Part shown: positions 1-6,382 of the stretch, in pieces
Numbering within the stretch: the stretch's first letter is position 1
Layout: each line of letters starts with the position of its first letter
Position numbers and translations under genes: made by a program
The notes under the pieces: generated by a model
Database searches by the model: none
What the model saw: the letters and a program-made list of their open reading frames with translations, nothing else
What the model was told of the DNA's origin: nothing
NCBI GenBank assembly: GCA_004297555.1
Contig: SCSV01000083.1
Span: 1-9,893 of the forward strand
Origin: Salinibacterium sp.
Lineage (GTDB): Bacteria; Actinomycetota; Actinomycetes; Actinomycetales; Microbacteriaceae
Length of the DNA: 9,893 bases
Reading direction: 5' to 3'

Positions 1-368
1 ACAGCCTGCACTTCGGCCTCGTCGGCGGGGTAGATCACGACGTCGGGGCTGCGCTCAATTTGGTTGCCTCGAATGCGAACGAGGTCGCGCAGGCTCTTGC
101 CGTAGGTGTGGATGACGCGAGCCAGGTCATCCGTTGTCACGTGGTCATCGCCCACGATTGCGGCGAGCTTCTTTACGAACGCGGGGGCAGCATTGCTTTT
201 CGGCACGGTGAGGGCGGAGAACGAGGGCTCACCGGTCCGCGTCGCGGTGGTCAGGTCGAGGCCGACGGCTTGCTGCACGAATGGCGCGAAGCCGGGCTTG
301 TCCTCGTAGTGGAAGCCCACCCCGTCGACGCCCCAGCCCCACCACTTCATGTGCTTGACCGCGGTCAT
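1..368 (-). CDS. agpS: Alkylglycerone-phosphate synthase-like FAD-dependent enzyme, N-terminal part (runs off the left edge)
   Basis: About 122 N-terminal residues are visible; the rest lies left of the window. The protein begins MTAVKHMKWWGWG, followed by an FHYEDKPGF stretch, then HTYGKSLRDLVRIRGN near residues 87-102, then SPDVVIYPADEAEVQA, which is how a PCMH-type FAD-binding domain begins. The KWWGWG opening and the GKSxxDLxRxR element are typical of bacterial AGPS-type proteins. The family replaces the acyl chain of acyl-DHAP with a fatty alcohol, giving alkyl-DHAP, the committed step of ether-lipid synthesis. I chose the ATG at 368 over Met7 (codon ending at 348) because it overlaps the upstream stop as ATGA and has a purine-rich AGAAGGGAAG ribosome site at 372-381. 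It is third in the minus-strand operon. The catalytic C-terminus is not visible, so another FAD_binding_4 oxidase remains possible. Confidence 0.8.
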   Translation of the reverse strand, partial: MTAVKHMKWWGWGVDGVGFHYEDKPGFAPFVQQAVGLDLTTATRTGEPSFSALTVPKSNAAPAFVKKLAAIVGDDHVTTDDLARVIHTYGKSLRDLVRIRGNQIERSPDVVIYPADEAEVQA

Positions 369-1066
369 GTACTTCCCTTCTGTGCGTGCTCGGGTGAAAC
401 AGGTGGCTGCACCAGGCTGTGCAGCCGGCGCACCTCGTCCGCCAAACGGTTGGAGAACTCTTCGACCGTCTCGCCGGTGGTGCTACTCAGTGGTGCGCCG
501 AATACTACCGTCACGGGCATCCGCCCCGCTTTTGGCCAGTTGGTGCCGCGCGGCATTGCGGCGCTCGCGCCGACGATCGCGACGGGCAGAACTGGAACTT
601 TGGTGGCGATCGAGAGCGCCGCGGCCCCGGGCCGGAACCGGCCCATGACGCCGGACTTGGATCGGCCGCCCTCGGGGAAGATCAACAGCGGCACTTTGCG
701 TTCGAGGAGCGAGCGCGATGACCCAGACCGCTTGCCCTCAGAGTTGCGCTCGATCGCGAACGCGTTGAAGAACAGGGTGGTGAGCCCTTTGCGCCACCAC
801 ACATCGAAGAAGTAGTCGGCCGCAGCGCCGGCGGCGAGGTAGCGCGAGAGCCGTCGCGGGAGCGTGCTGAGAATCAGCGGAGCGTCGAGGTGGCTGGAGT
901 GGTTGGCGACCAGGATGAAGGGTGCTTGAACATCCGCGAGGGCCTCACGGCCACGCGCACGAACCCGAACGGTGGAGTACAGCACCGGCTTGAGCATTCC
1001 GCGCTGCGCGATGAATCGCAGCACGGCAACGCTCCGCGATGTGAACCGGTCGTACCCGGTCGTCAT
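365..1066 (-). CDS. PlsC-family 1-acyl-glycerol-3-phosphate acyltransferase-like protein
   Basis: This 233-residue protein has the usual acyltransferase blocks: NHSSHLD at residues 55-61 (the HxxxxD catalytic motif), FPEGGRS at 130-136 (normally FPEGTRS; Thr is Gly here) and VPVLPVAI at 157-164. The length is normal for the family. Such enzymes act at the inner membrane face and transfer an acyl group from acyl-ACP or acyl-CoA to a glycerophosphate hydroxyl. It sits between an SDR and agpS. Two roles are therefore plausible by inference: acylating sn-2 of 1-alkyl-glycerol-3-phosphate, or making the acyl-DHAP that AgpS uses. Its start overlaps the SDR stop by 4 bp, and its stop overlaps the agpS start by 4 bp, so translation is probably coupled at both ends. 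The C-terminal ~25 residues are not part of the conserved domain. Confidence 0.88.
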   Translation of the reverse strand: MTTGYDRFTSRSVAVLRFIAQRGMLKPVLYSTVRVRARGREALADVQAPFILVANHSSHLDAPLILSTLPRRLSRYLAAGAAADYFFDVWWRKGLTTLFFNAFAIERNSEGKRSGSSRSLLERKVPLLIFPEGGRSKSGVMGRFRPGAAALSIATKVPVLPVAIVGASAAMPRGTNWPKAGRMPVTVVFGAPLSSTTGETVEEFSNRLADEVRRLHSLVQPPVSPEHAQKGST

Positions 1067-1869
1067 GGCCGCGTGTCGACCTTCGCGACGGGGTGCCCGG
1101 AGTCGCTCCGGCTCGCCGAGATCGCCCCGGAGATCCAGCGGATCGTGCGCCGCGGCAGATGACGGGTGATCCAGGCGAAGGCCCGATAGCGGGCGGTTGG
1201 TATCGAGATGACTTTGCCGCGGTCGACGTCTCGGAGCGCCACTCGCACCAGCCGGTCGAGGTCAATCCAGAGCGAGTTCGGAATCGAACTCTTGCGGACG
1301 CCCGCCCGGTCGTGAAACTCGGTCTGCACCCACCCCGGCAGAAGGGCGGTCACCGTAACGCCCGCCTTGCGCAGTTCGACCGAGAGACCCTGGCTGTATG
1401 CCGTCACCCAGGCCTTGATCGCCGAGTAGGAGCCCATGGTCATGAGCCCGGCGATACTCGACACGTTGAGGATCACGCCGTGGCCCCGCGCGCTCATCGC
1501 CCGACCGGCCGCTCCGCCCAGCACCAGTACGGCCCGACACATAACGTCGAGGGCATGTTCGTGCAGGCTCGTGTCCGCCGCGGTGAGCGGGGAATGAATT
1601 CCGAACCCCGCGTTATTCACGAGAAAGTCGATCGGGCGCGCGGCGTCTTCGATTCGCGATGCCACCCGCGAGACGTCCGCTCGATCACCCAGATCGGCGC
1701 TCAGCGTTTCGACGTTGATTCCGAAAGAGGCATGCAACTCTTTGGCCGCTTGATCCAGGCGCTTGGCGTCTCGTGCGACGAGCACGAGATCGTAGCCACG
1801 GCCAGCCAATTGCCGGGCAAATTCAGCGCCGATGCCGGATGTGCCGCCCGTGACGAGAGCCGTTGCCAT
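1063..1869 (-). CDS. Classical short-chain dehydrogenase/reductase, candidate alkyl/acyl-DHAP reductase
   Basis: The 268-residue protein is a classical SDR: TGGTSGIG cofactor loop at residues 7-14, NNAG at 85-88, catalytic Ser in NVSSIAG (135-141), YxxxK with Tyr148 and Lys152, and PGW at 178-180. The basic Arg-rich stretch in VARDAKRL (31-38), after the second strand, suits NADPH (inference). The C-terminal ~50 residues extend beyond the core and carry hydrophobic and basic segments (YRAFAWITRHLPRRTIRWI), perhaps for membrane contact. Mammalian PexRAP and yeast Ayr1, which reduce acyl- or alkyl-DHAP, are SDRs. Placement ahead of plsC- and agpS-like genes makes that reaction the natural proposal, but sequence alone does not fix the substrate. 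The ATG at 1869 is the first gene of the leftward operon and lies 7 nt from a TANNNT box, so the mRNA may be nearly leaderless. Confidence 0.88.
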   Translation of the reverse strand: MATALVTGGTSGIGAEFARQLAGRGYDLVLVARDAKRLDQAAKELHASFGINVETLSADLGDRADVSRVASRIEDAARPIDFLVNNAGFGIHSPLTAADTSLHEHALDVMCRAVLVLGGAAGRAMSARGHGVILNVSSIAGLMTMGSYSAIKAWVTAYSQGLSVELRKAGVTVTALLPGWVQTEFHDRAGVRKSSIPNSLWIDLDRLVRVALRDVDRGKVISIPTARYRAFAWITRHLPRRTIRWISGAISASRSDSGHPVAKVDTRP

Positions 1870-1876
1870 GCTGGAT

Positions 1877-1882
1877 ACATTA
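1877..1882 (-). promoter_or_regulatory. Putative -10 box for the leftward SDR-plsC-agpS operon
   Basis: On the minus strand the hexamer TAATGT lies 7 nt upstream of the SDR ATG and fits TANNNT. The transcript would start at or within a few bases of the ATG, and no Shine-Dalgarno is seen, both consistent with leaderless initiation, which is common in actinobacteria. I found no convincing -35 at 16-18 bp spacing. Confidence 0.4.
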
Positions 1883-1909
1883 CGCCACGGGCGGTGCCAC
1901 GGCTTTGGG

Positions 1910-1915
1910 TAGACT
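1910..1915 (+). promoter_or_regulatory. Putative -10 box for the rightward ferritin-like/FAR/antiporter operon
   Basis: TAGACT fits the TANNNT actinobacterial -10 form. It sits in the 82-bp divergent gap and would place the transcript start near 1921-1923, leaving room for the ribosome site at 1939-1943. The -35 region is unconvincing. It is only about 28 bp from the opposing -10 candidate, so the two promoters would be back to back and could share regulation. Confidence 0.35.
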
Positions 1916-1938
1916 GCTCAGAACTCGACCCGTTTGAC

Positions 1939-1943
1939 GGAGG
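1939..1943 (+). promoter_or_regulatory. Ribosome binding site fixing the start at 1952
   Basis: A GGAGG core lies 8 nt before the ATG at 1952. This selects that ATG over the in-frame TTG at 1934, which lies upstream of the GGAGG. Confidence 0.75.
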
Positions 1944-1951
1944 TTGCACCA

Positions 1952-2761
1952 ATGCCGGTACATGCTGAGGCACCCGCTGAAAGCATCCACTTTCCGGCAC
2001 CTGACTTCGACGTTCGCGAGTTCGCCCGCACCGCCGTCGGTAGCCACCGCGGCAATCTCAACCTTCAGAGCTATGCGAGCCAGCCACTCACGGCGCAGAC
2101 TCTGCGCGCCCTGGCCTACCTCCACAATGTGGAGAGCGCGACCATGAGTCATCTGCGCGGAGTGCTCGTCACCGCGACCCACAAAGATGCTCGGATCACT
2201 GCGTTTCTCGCGACCTGGGCCTTCGAGAAGTATTGGATCGCCGATGCCCTGGCACAGATCATCCAGTGGCATGTCGACAATGGGGCGGATGCCCCCGCCG
2301 CCGCCCTGACCAACGCCCCCGCCGAGCGCACCGTGCGCGAATCGATCGTCGCCAACTTCATCGGAGTGCCGATGATCGGCGTGCACATGGCGCTCTGCAC
2401 CGTCGACGAATGGCTCACCCAGGCCGCGTATGAGCGCATCGCAGCCCTCGATGCGAACCCGCAACTCGCCGAGACGCTCGCCGCCCTCCGGTCGGTCAAG
2501 GCGCGCCAACTCACGTTCTTCGAGGCGCAAGCGCGGTTTCGCCTCACCGAGTCCAAGCGCTCGCGCACGATGACCGCATCCCGGCTGCGCAAGACCTCCT
2601 GGCCGATCGGCTCCCGGGCCGAACCGACCGAGGAGACCGCGTTCTTCTTCTCCTACCTCTTCGCGACCGCGCCAGAGTTGGTCGCCAAGCTCGATGCCCG
2701 CGTCGACGACCTCCCGGGCCAGCAAGGCCTAGGCCTCATCCGCAAAGCGAGCACAACGTGA
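1952..2761 (+). CDS. Ferritin-like protein with degenerate di-iron site (paralog of the 5081-5875 product)
   Basis: This 269-residue, mainly helical protein aligns along its length with the product at 5081-5875. Shared anchors include a VLVTATHKDA block (71-80; LVTPSHKDA in the paralog), DEWLTQAAY (152-160; NEWSAIAAY) and the Q-A-R-x-R-L motif at 193-198. Projecting the paralog's six iron ligands here gives Glu61 (kept), Lys93 for Glu, Ile96 for His, Glu153 (kept), Lys183 for Glu and Gln186 for His. Both ExxH motifs are lost, so a normal di-iron centre is unlikely. The frame is intact with ordinary codon use, arguing for a maintained non-catalytic role such as scaffold, heterodimer partner or regulator (inference). 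The ATG start is set by the GGAGG at 1939-1943. The stop overlaps the GTG of the reductase by 4 bp, so translation is probably coupled. No named family is assigned. Confidence 0.82.
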   Translation: MPVHAEAPAESIHFPAPDFDVREFARTAVGSHRGNLNLQSYASQPLTAQTLRALAYLHNVESATMSHLRGVLVTATHKDARITAFLATWAFEKYWIADALAQIIQWHVDNGADAPAAALTNAPAERTVRESIVANFIGVPMIGVHMALCTVDEWLTQAAYERIAALDANPQLAETLAALRSVKARQLTFFEAQARFRLTESKRSRTMTASRLRKTSWPIGSRAEPTEETAFFFSYLFATAPELVAKLDARVDDLPGQQGLGLIRKASTT

Positions 2762-5091
2762 CGGCCCGAAAAGCCGGTTCGGGACTCACCAACGAGCACG
2801 TCTTTCTCACCGGCGCAACCGGTTTCGTGGGGCAGGCGATTCTCGAGCGGCTGCTGTCGTCGCATCCGGACACCCGCATCTCGATTCTGGTTCGCGGCAG
2901 AGGCAGCCAGACCGGTGAAGGCCGTCTGGCAAACCTCATGCGCAAGCCGGTGTTCGCCTCCTGGATCGAAACGATGGGGGCGGATGACGCGGCCAAGGCC
3001 GTGAAGAAACGCGTGCGGGTGATCGAAGGCAGCCTCACGGCGGTGGGCAAGCTGCCGGCGGATATTGACGTGGTCATCCACGGGGCCTCCACCGTGTCGT
3101 TCGACCCGCCCATCGACGAAGCTTTCGACACGAACGTCGGCGGCGCGAACGGCATCTACGGCGCGCTGCTGGCGAGTGGAAGCGACCCGCACGTCGTGCA
3201 CGTGTCGACCGCCTACGTCGGCGGCATTCGCAAGGGGATCGTGCCCGAGGCATCCCTCGTCCACAACGTCGACTGGCGCGCCGAGTACGAGGCCGCGAAA
3301 ACGGCGCGAACTCGGGTGGAATTCGAGTCGCGGCAGCCCGAGTTGCTGCGCGACCTACTCGAGAAAGCGCGCGCCGAGCACGGCAAGGCCGGACCGCAAG
3401 CGGTCGCCCAATTCGCGGAGGCCGCTCGCGTGGCCTGGGTGCGCGAGCGCCTCGTCGACTACGGCCGCACCCGCGCGGAGAGCCTGGGCTGGACCGATGT
3501 CTACACCCTCACGAAGGCCTTCGCCGAGCGCGTCGCCGAGGAGACCTGGGCCCAGGCCGGCCATCGGCTCTCGGTCGTGCGCCCGTCGATCATCGAGAGC
3601 GCGCTGCACCATCCTTTTCCCGGCTGGATCGACGGCTTCAAGGTCGCCGACCCGCTGATCCTCGCCTACGGTCGCGGCCAACTGCCCGACTTCCCCGGTC
3701 TGCCCGACTCGGTGCTCGACGTGATTCCGGTGGACTTCGTCGTCAATGCCACCCTTGCCGCAGCGGCGACGAAGCCCAAGCCGGGCGAGCCGAAGTACTA
3801 CCAAGTCAGCTCGGGACTGCGCAATCCGCTGCCATTCCACCGCATGTACGAGAACGTCAATGTCTACTTCACCGAGAACCCGCTACCGGATGAGCGCGGC
3901 GACATCCCGGTACCGCACTGGCGCTTCCCCGGTGGCCAACTCGTCGAGAAGGCCCTCGACAAGCGCGAGCGTCAGGCCGAGCGAGCCGTCCGGCGCATCG
4001 AGAGTCTGCCGATCACGCCGCGCACGCGTCGCTGGCTCGACAAAGTCAGGAGCAGTCAGTACGACCTCGAATTACTGCGCGGGTACAGCAACCTCTATCG
4101 CGCGTATGTGCAGACCGAGATCATCTTCGACGACACCAACGTGAAGGCGCTGCACGATTCGCTGCCCAAGAAGGTGCAAGCCACTGAGGGCTTCGATGTC
4201 ACCGAGATCGACTGGGAGCAGTACTTCCAGACCATCCACTTTCCGGCCATCACCACGCTCACTCGTGCCTTCGCGACCCGGCCGACCGCCAAAGCCCGGG
4301 CGGCGAAAGCGCTCCCGCAGCGCACCGATGTGCTCGCGGTCTTCGACCTCGAGGGCACCGTGCTCGAGTCGAACCTGGTCAAGCAGTACCTGCAGTTGTG
4401 GGCGGGCAGCGTACCGCGCAGCCGGGTGGCCCACGACCTCGCGAACTTCGTGTACTCCCTGCCGAAATACCTGCGGGCCGAGCGGCGTGACCGGGGCGAG
4501 TTCATCCGCACCTTCATGCGCCGCTACGAGGGCTACAAGGTGAGCGAGATCGAGCGCCTGGTGCGCAGCGGGTTTGGCCGTGCCCTCTTGCGGCGAGCGC
4601 TCCCCGACGCCCTGCGCCGAGTGCAAGAGCATCGGGATGCCGGACACCGCACGATTCTCGTCACCGGCACGATCGACCTGATGGTCACGCCCTTCGAGCC
4701 ATACTTCGACGAGGTCGTGGCGGGCCGCATGCAGGAACGCGGGGGCGTGCTCACCGGCTATCTCGCCGACCCGCCTCTCGTCGACGAGGCGCGCGCGGCT
4801 TGGCTGCGTCACTACGCCGAGCGCAACGGCTACGACCTCGCCAACTCCTACGGCTACGGCGACAGCCACGCCGACCTGGTCTGGTTGCAGTTGCTGGGCA
4901 ACCCGAGCGCCGTGAATCCCGACCTGCAGCTCTACCGTCATGCTCAGGAAAAACGGTGGAACGTGCTTGACTGGACGCGTCGAGGCGCGGCAAGGGCGCC
5001 GCGCAGAAACCCGCGAGGGGCATCCGATTCTGCGGAAGGAGAAGGGCGAGCGCACAAGGCGAGCGAGCCCGCGGCATCCCATGGCCTTTGA
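2758..5091 (+). CDS. Fatty acyl-CoA/ACP reductase (FAR) fused to a HAD-IB phosphatase-like domain
   Basis: The 777-residue protein has two parts. The N-terminal ~500 residues are an extended SDR of the fatty acyl reductase type: TGATGFVG at 18-25 binds NAD(P)H, HVSTAY is at 148-153, and YTLTK (Tyr249, Lys253) is the catalytic YxxxK. A FAR_C-like region follows at about 360-500. FARs reduce acyl thioesters to fatty alcohols. The C-terminal part (~523-740) is HAD superfamily, subfamily IB: FDLEGT at 529-534, LVTGT at 634-638 and GDSHAD at 701-706. Motif I is D-x-E rather than D-x-D (Asp530, Glu532), and the expected motif III Lys appears as Arg679, so phosphatase activity may be altered. A basic low-complexity tail (741-777) ends the protein. 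GTG start, 4-bp overlap with the upstream gene and 11-bp overlap with the next. Its likely job is supplying fatty alcohol to the AgpS-like enzyme across the divergent promoter. Confidence 0.88.
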   Translation: MTARKAGSGLTNEHVFLTGATGFVGQAILERLLSSHPDTRISILVRGRGSQTGEGRLANLMRKPVFASWIETMGADDAAKAVKKRVRVIEGSLTAVGKLPADIDVVIHGASTVSFDPPIDEAFDTNVGGANGIYGALLASGSDPHVVHVSTAYVGGIRKGIVPEASLVHNVDWRAEYEAAKTARTRVEFESRQPELLRDLLEKARAEHGKAGPQAVAQFAEAARVAWVRERLVDYGRTRAESLGWTDVYTLTKAFAERVAEETWAQAGHRLSVVRPSIIESALHHPFPGWIDGFKVADPLILAYGRGQLPDFPGLPDSVLDVIPVDFVVNATLAAAATKPKPGEPKYYQVSSGLRNPLPFHRMYENVNVYFTENPLPDERGDIPVPHWRFPGGQLVEKALDKRERQAERAVRRIESLPITPRTRRWLDKVRSSQYDLELLRGYSNLYRAYVQTEIIFDDTNVKALHDSLPKKVQATEGFDVTEIDWEQYFQTIHFPAITTLTRAFATRPTAKARAAKALPQRTDVLAVFDLEGTVLESNLVKQYLQLWAGSVPRSRVAHDLANFVYSLPKYLRAERRDRGEFIRTFMRRYEGYKVSEIERLVRSGFGRALLRRALPDALRRVQEHRDAGHRTILVTGTIDLMVTPFEPYFDEVVAGRMQERGGVLTGYLADPPLVDEARAAWLRHYAERNGYDLANSYGYGDSHADLVWLQLLGNPSAVNPDLQLYRHAQEKRWNVLDWTRRGAARAPRRNPRGASDSAEGEGRAHKASEPAASHGL

Positions 5092-5875
5092 CATCGATCG
5101 GTACACCTCGACCTCGAAGAGTGTCGCTTGGGGTGACCTCGACTTCCGCGAGTTCGAGACGAAGCCGCTGCCGCCCGAGACTCTGCGCAGCCTGCGCTAT
5201 ATGGCGGATATCGAGTACCACACGGTCTGCTATCTGCGCGACATGCTCGTGACGCCTTCGCACAAGGATGCCGATGTGAGCGCCTTCATGACGATGTGGA
5301 ACCGCGAGGAGTTCTGGCACGGCGAGGCACTTGCTGCAGTGCTCGCTGCGCACGGTGTGACCGTCGATTTCGACGAACTCAAGGCGACTCGACTCAAGCT
5401 CGGCTGGAAGGATCGCCTCGACCCGATCAAGCAATCCCTCGCCGGTCGCATCGTCGGCAGCGACTTCATCGCCGTGCACATGATCTGGGGCGCCGCCAAC
5501 GAGTGGTCCGCGATCGCCGCCTACAACCGGCTCGCCGATCTGGAGAGCCACCCGGTGATGTCAGAACTGCTGCGACGCATCGCCCGCCAGGAGGCGCGGC
5601 ACGTCGCCTTCTACGCGTCCCAAGCGCGCGACCGGCTCGCCAAGAGCCGCAAGGCACAGATCCTGGCCCGCTTCGCGCTCTCGAAGTTCTGGGGCCCGGT
5701 CGGCTCGAGCGTGATGCCCGACGAGGAGGTCTATCACGTGATGAGCCACGTGATGGGCGGCCCCGAGGGTATCGCCGAGGTGCGCAAGATCGACGAGCAC
5801 ATCGCCCGACTGCCGGGCATGGAAGGGCTCACCATTGTGGAGGATGCCCTCATCGCACGAGGTATTGCGGCGTAA
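5081..5875 (+). CDS. Ferritin-like di-iron protein, candidate lipid desaturase/oxygenase
   Basis: The 264-residue helical protein carries a full six-ligand carboxylate di-iron set: Glu45, Glu77-x-x-His80, Glu141, and Glu171-x-x-His174. Spacing (32, 64 and 30 residues between the four Glu) fits soluble di-iron enzymes. The block WNREEFWHGEAL (73-84) recalls the W-x-x-EE-x-x-HG-x-x-L pattern of acyl-ACP desaturases as I remember it; aldehyde-deformylating oxygenases also have two ExxH motifs. The chemistry should be O2-dependent attack on a hydrocarbon chain (inference); substrate unknown. I chose the ATG at 5081 because the N-terminus then matches the paralog's helix 1 approach; an in-frame opening continues to an ATG at 4940 but is only FAR tail read in another frame. 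No good ribosome site lies just before 5081, so translation may depend on coupling to FAR. The next gene follows after 9 nt. Confidence 0.83.
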   Translation: MAFDIDRYTSTSKSVAWGDLDFREFETKPLPPETLRSLRYMADIEYHTVCYLRDMLVTPSHKDADVSAFMTMWNREEFWHGEALAAVLAAHGVTVDFDELKATRLKLGWKDRLDPIKQSLAGRIVGSDFIAVHMIWGAANEWSAIAAYNRLADLESHPVMSELLRRIARQEARHVAFYASQARDRLAKSRKAQILARFALSKFWGPVGSSVMPDEEVYHVMSHVMGGPEGIAEVRKIDEHIARLPGMEGLTIVEDALIARGIAA

Positions 5876-5884
5876 GGACACAAC

Positions 5885-6379
5885 ATGAGCGTACGAATCG
5901 AACGAGTGGACCTTCCCGGCATCGGCACGCGCAACGATGTGATCACCGAGAGCGGCCGCCGGGTGAGCGTCGTCTCTCACCGCTCGGGTGAACGCGACCT
6001 CGCCCTCTTCGAAGCCGACGATCCGGATGCCTCGACCGACTCGATTCCCCTCACCGACGATGAGGCGGCCGCACTCGCTGAGGTGCTCGGCGCATCCATC
6101 ACCCTCAGTCGCCTCACCGGACTCGGCGAACGGAACATCGGCCTCTACACCGAGGAAATCGCGCTGCCGCACGGATCTGGTTTCGCCAGTCGGCCGATGG
6201 GCGACACACGGGCCCGAACCCTCACCCACTCGTCGATCGTCGCGATTGTGCGCGGCGCCCAGGTGATACCCGCACCCGGTCCCGAAGACCTCCTCGAACA
6301 CGGGGACGTGATCGTCGCCGTCGGAACCCGGAAAGGCCTCGACGCTCTCAGCAAGCTCATCGCGCGCGGTCCCAGCTGA
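5885..6379 (+). CDS. khtT: KhtT-like cation:proton antiporter regulatory subunit (TrkA-C/RCK_C domain)
   Basis: The 164-residue soluble protein opens with RVDLPGIGTRNDV (7-19), then RRVSVVSHRSGERDLALFEADDPD (25-48), the N-terminal pattern of KhtT-type regulators. An RCK_C/TrkA-C fold follows at about 85-160, including HSSIVAIVRG (115-124) and the LLEHGDVIVAVGT segment (136-148). In Bacillus, KhtT controls the K+/H+ antiporter KhtU and its RCK_C domain binds c-di-AMP. Whether this protein binds that ligand cannot be read from the sequence. An AAGGA site at 5874-5878 supports the ATG. The gene starts 9 nt after the di-iron gene and is followed 3 nt later by the transporter, so the pair is cotranscribed with the lipid genes. 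Confidence 0.87.
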   Translation: MSVRIERVDLPGIGTRNDVITESGRRVSVVSHRSGERDLALFEADDPDASTDSIPLTDDEAAALAEVLGASITLSRLTGLGERNIGLYTEEIALPHGSGFASRPMGDTRARTLTHSSIVAIVRGAQVIPAPGPEDLLEHGDVIVAVGTRKGLDALSKLIARGPS

Positions 6380-6382
6380 TTC

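Noticed and set aside
1093..1968. 291-codon plus-strand frame opposite the SDR
   Set aside because: It is antisense to all SDR motifs and its translation has no domain.
1880..2725. 281-codon minus-strand frame opposite the first ferritin-like gene
   Set aside because: Gly/Arg/Glu-rich shadow. The plus-strand gene has a GGAGG site and full-length alignment to its paralog.
4940..5080. N-terminal extension of the second di-iron protein back to an ATG at 4940
   Set aside because: The extra 47 residues are the FAR tail read in another frame, Arg/Gly-rich and not matched by the paralog's N-terminus.
3541..5091. HAD portion as a separate gene rather than a fusion
   Set aside because: The frame runs without a stop from 2758 to 5091 and no internal start with a ribosome site precedes the HAD motif I, so a fusion is the simpler reading.
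4072..5106. Long open frame of 344 codons on the minus strand opposite the FAR-HAD gene
   Set aside because: Antisense to a protein with clear FAR and HAD motifs. Its translation is Val/Gly/Arg-rich without any recognisable domain, a normal shadow in high-GC DNA.
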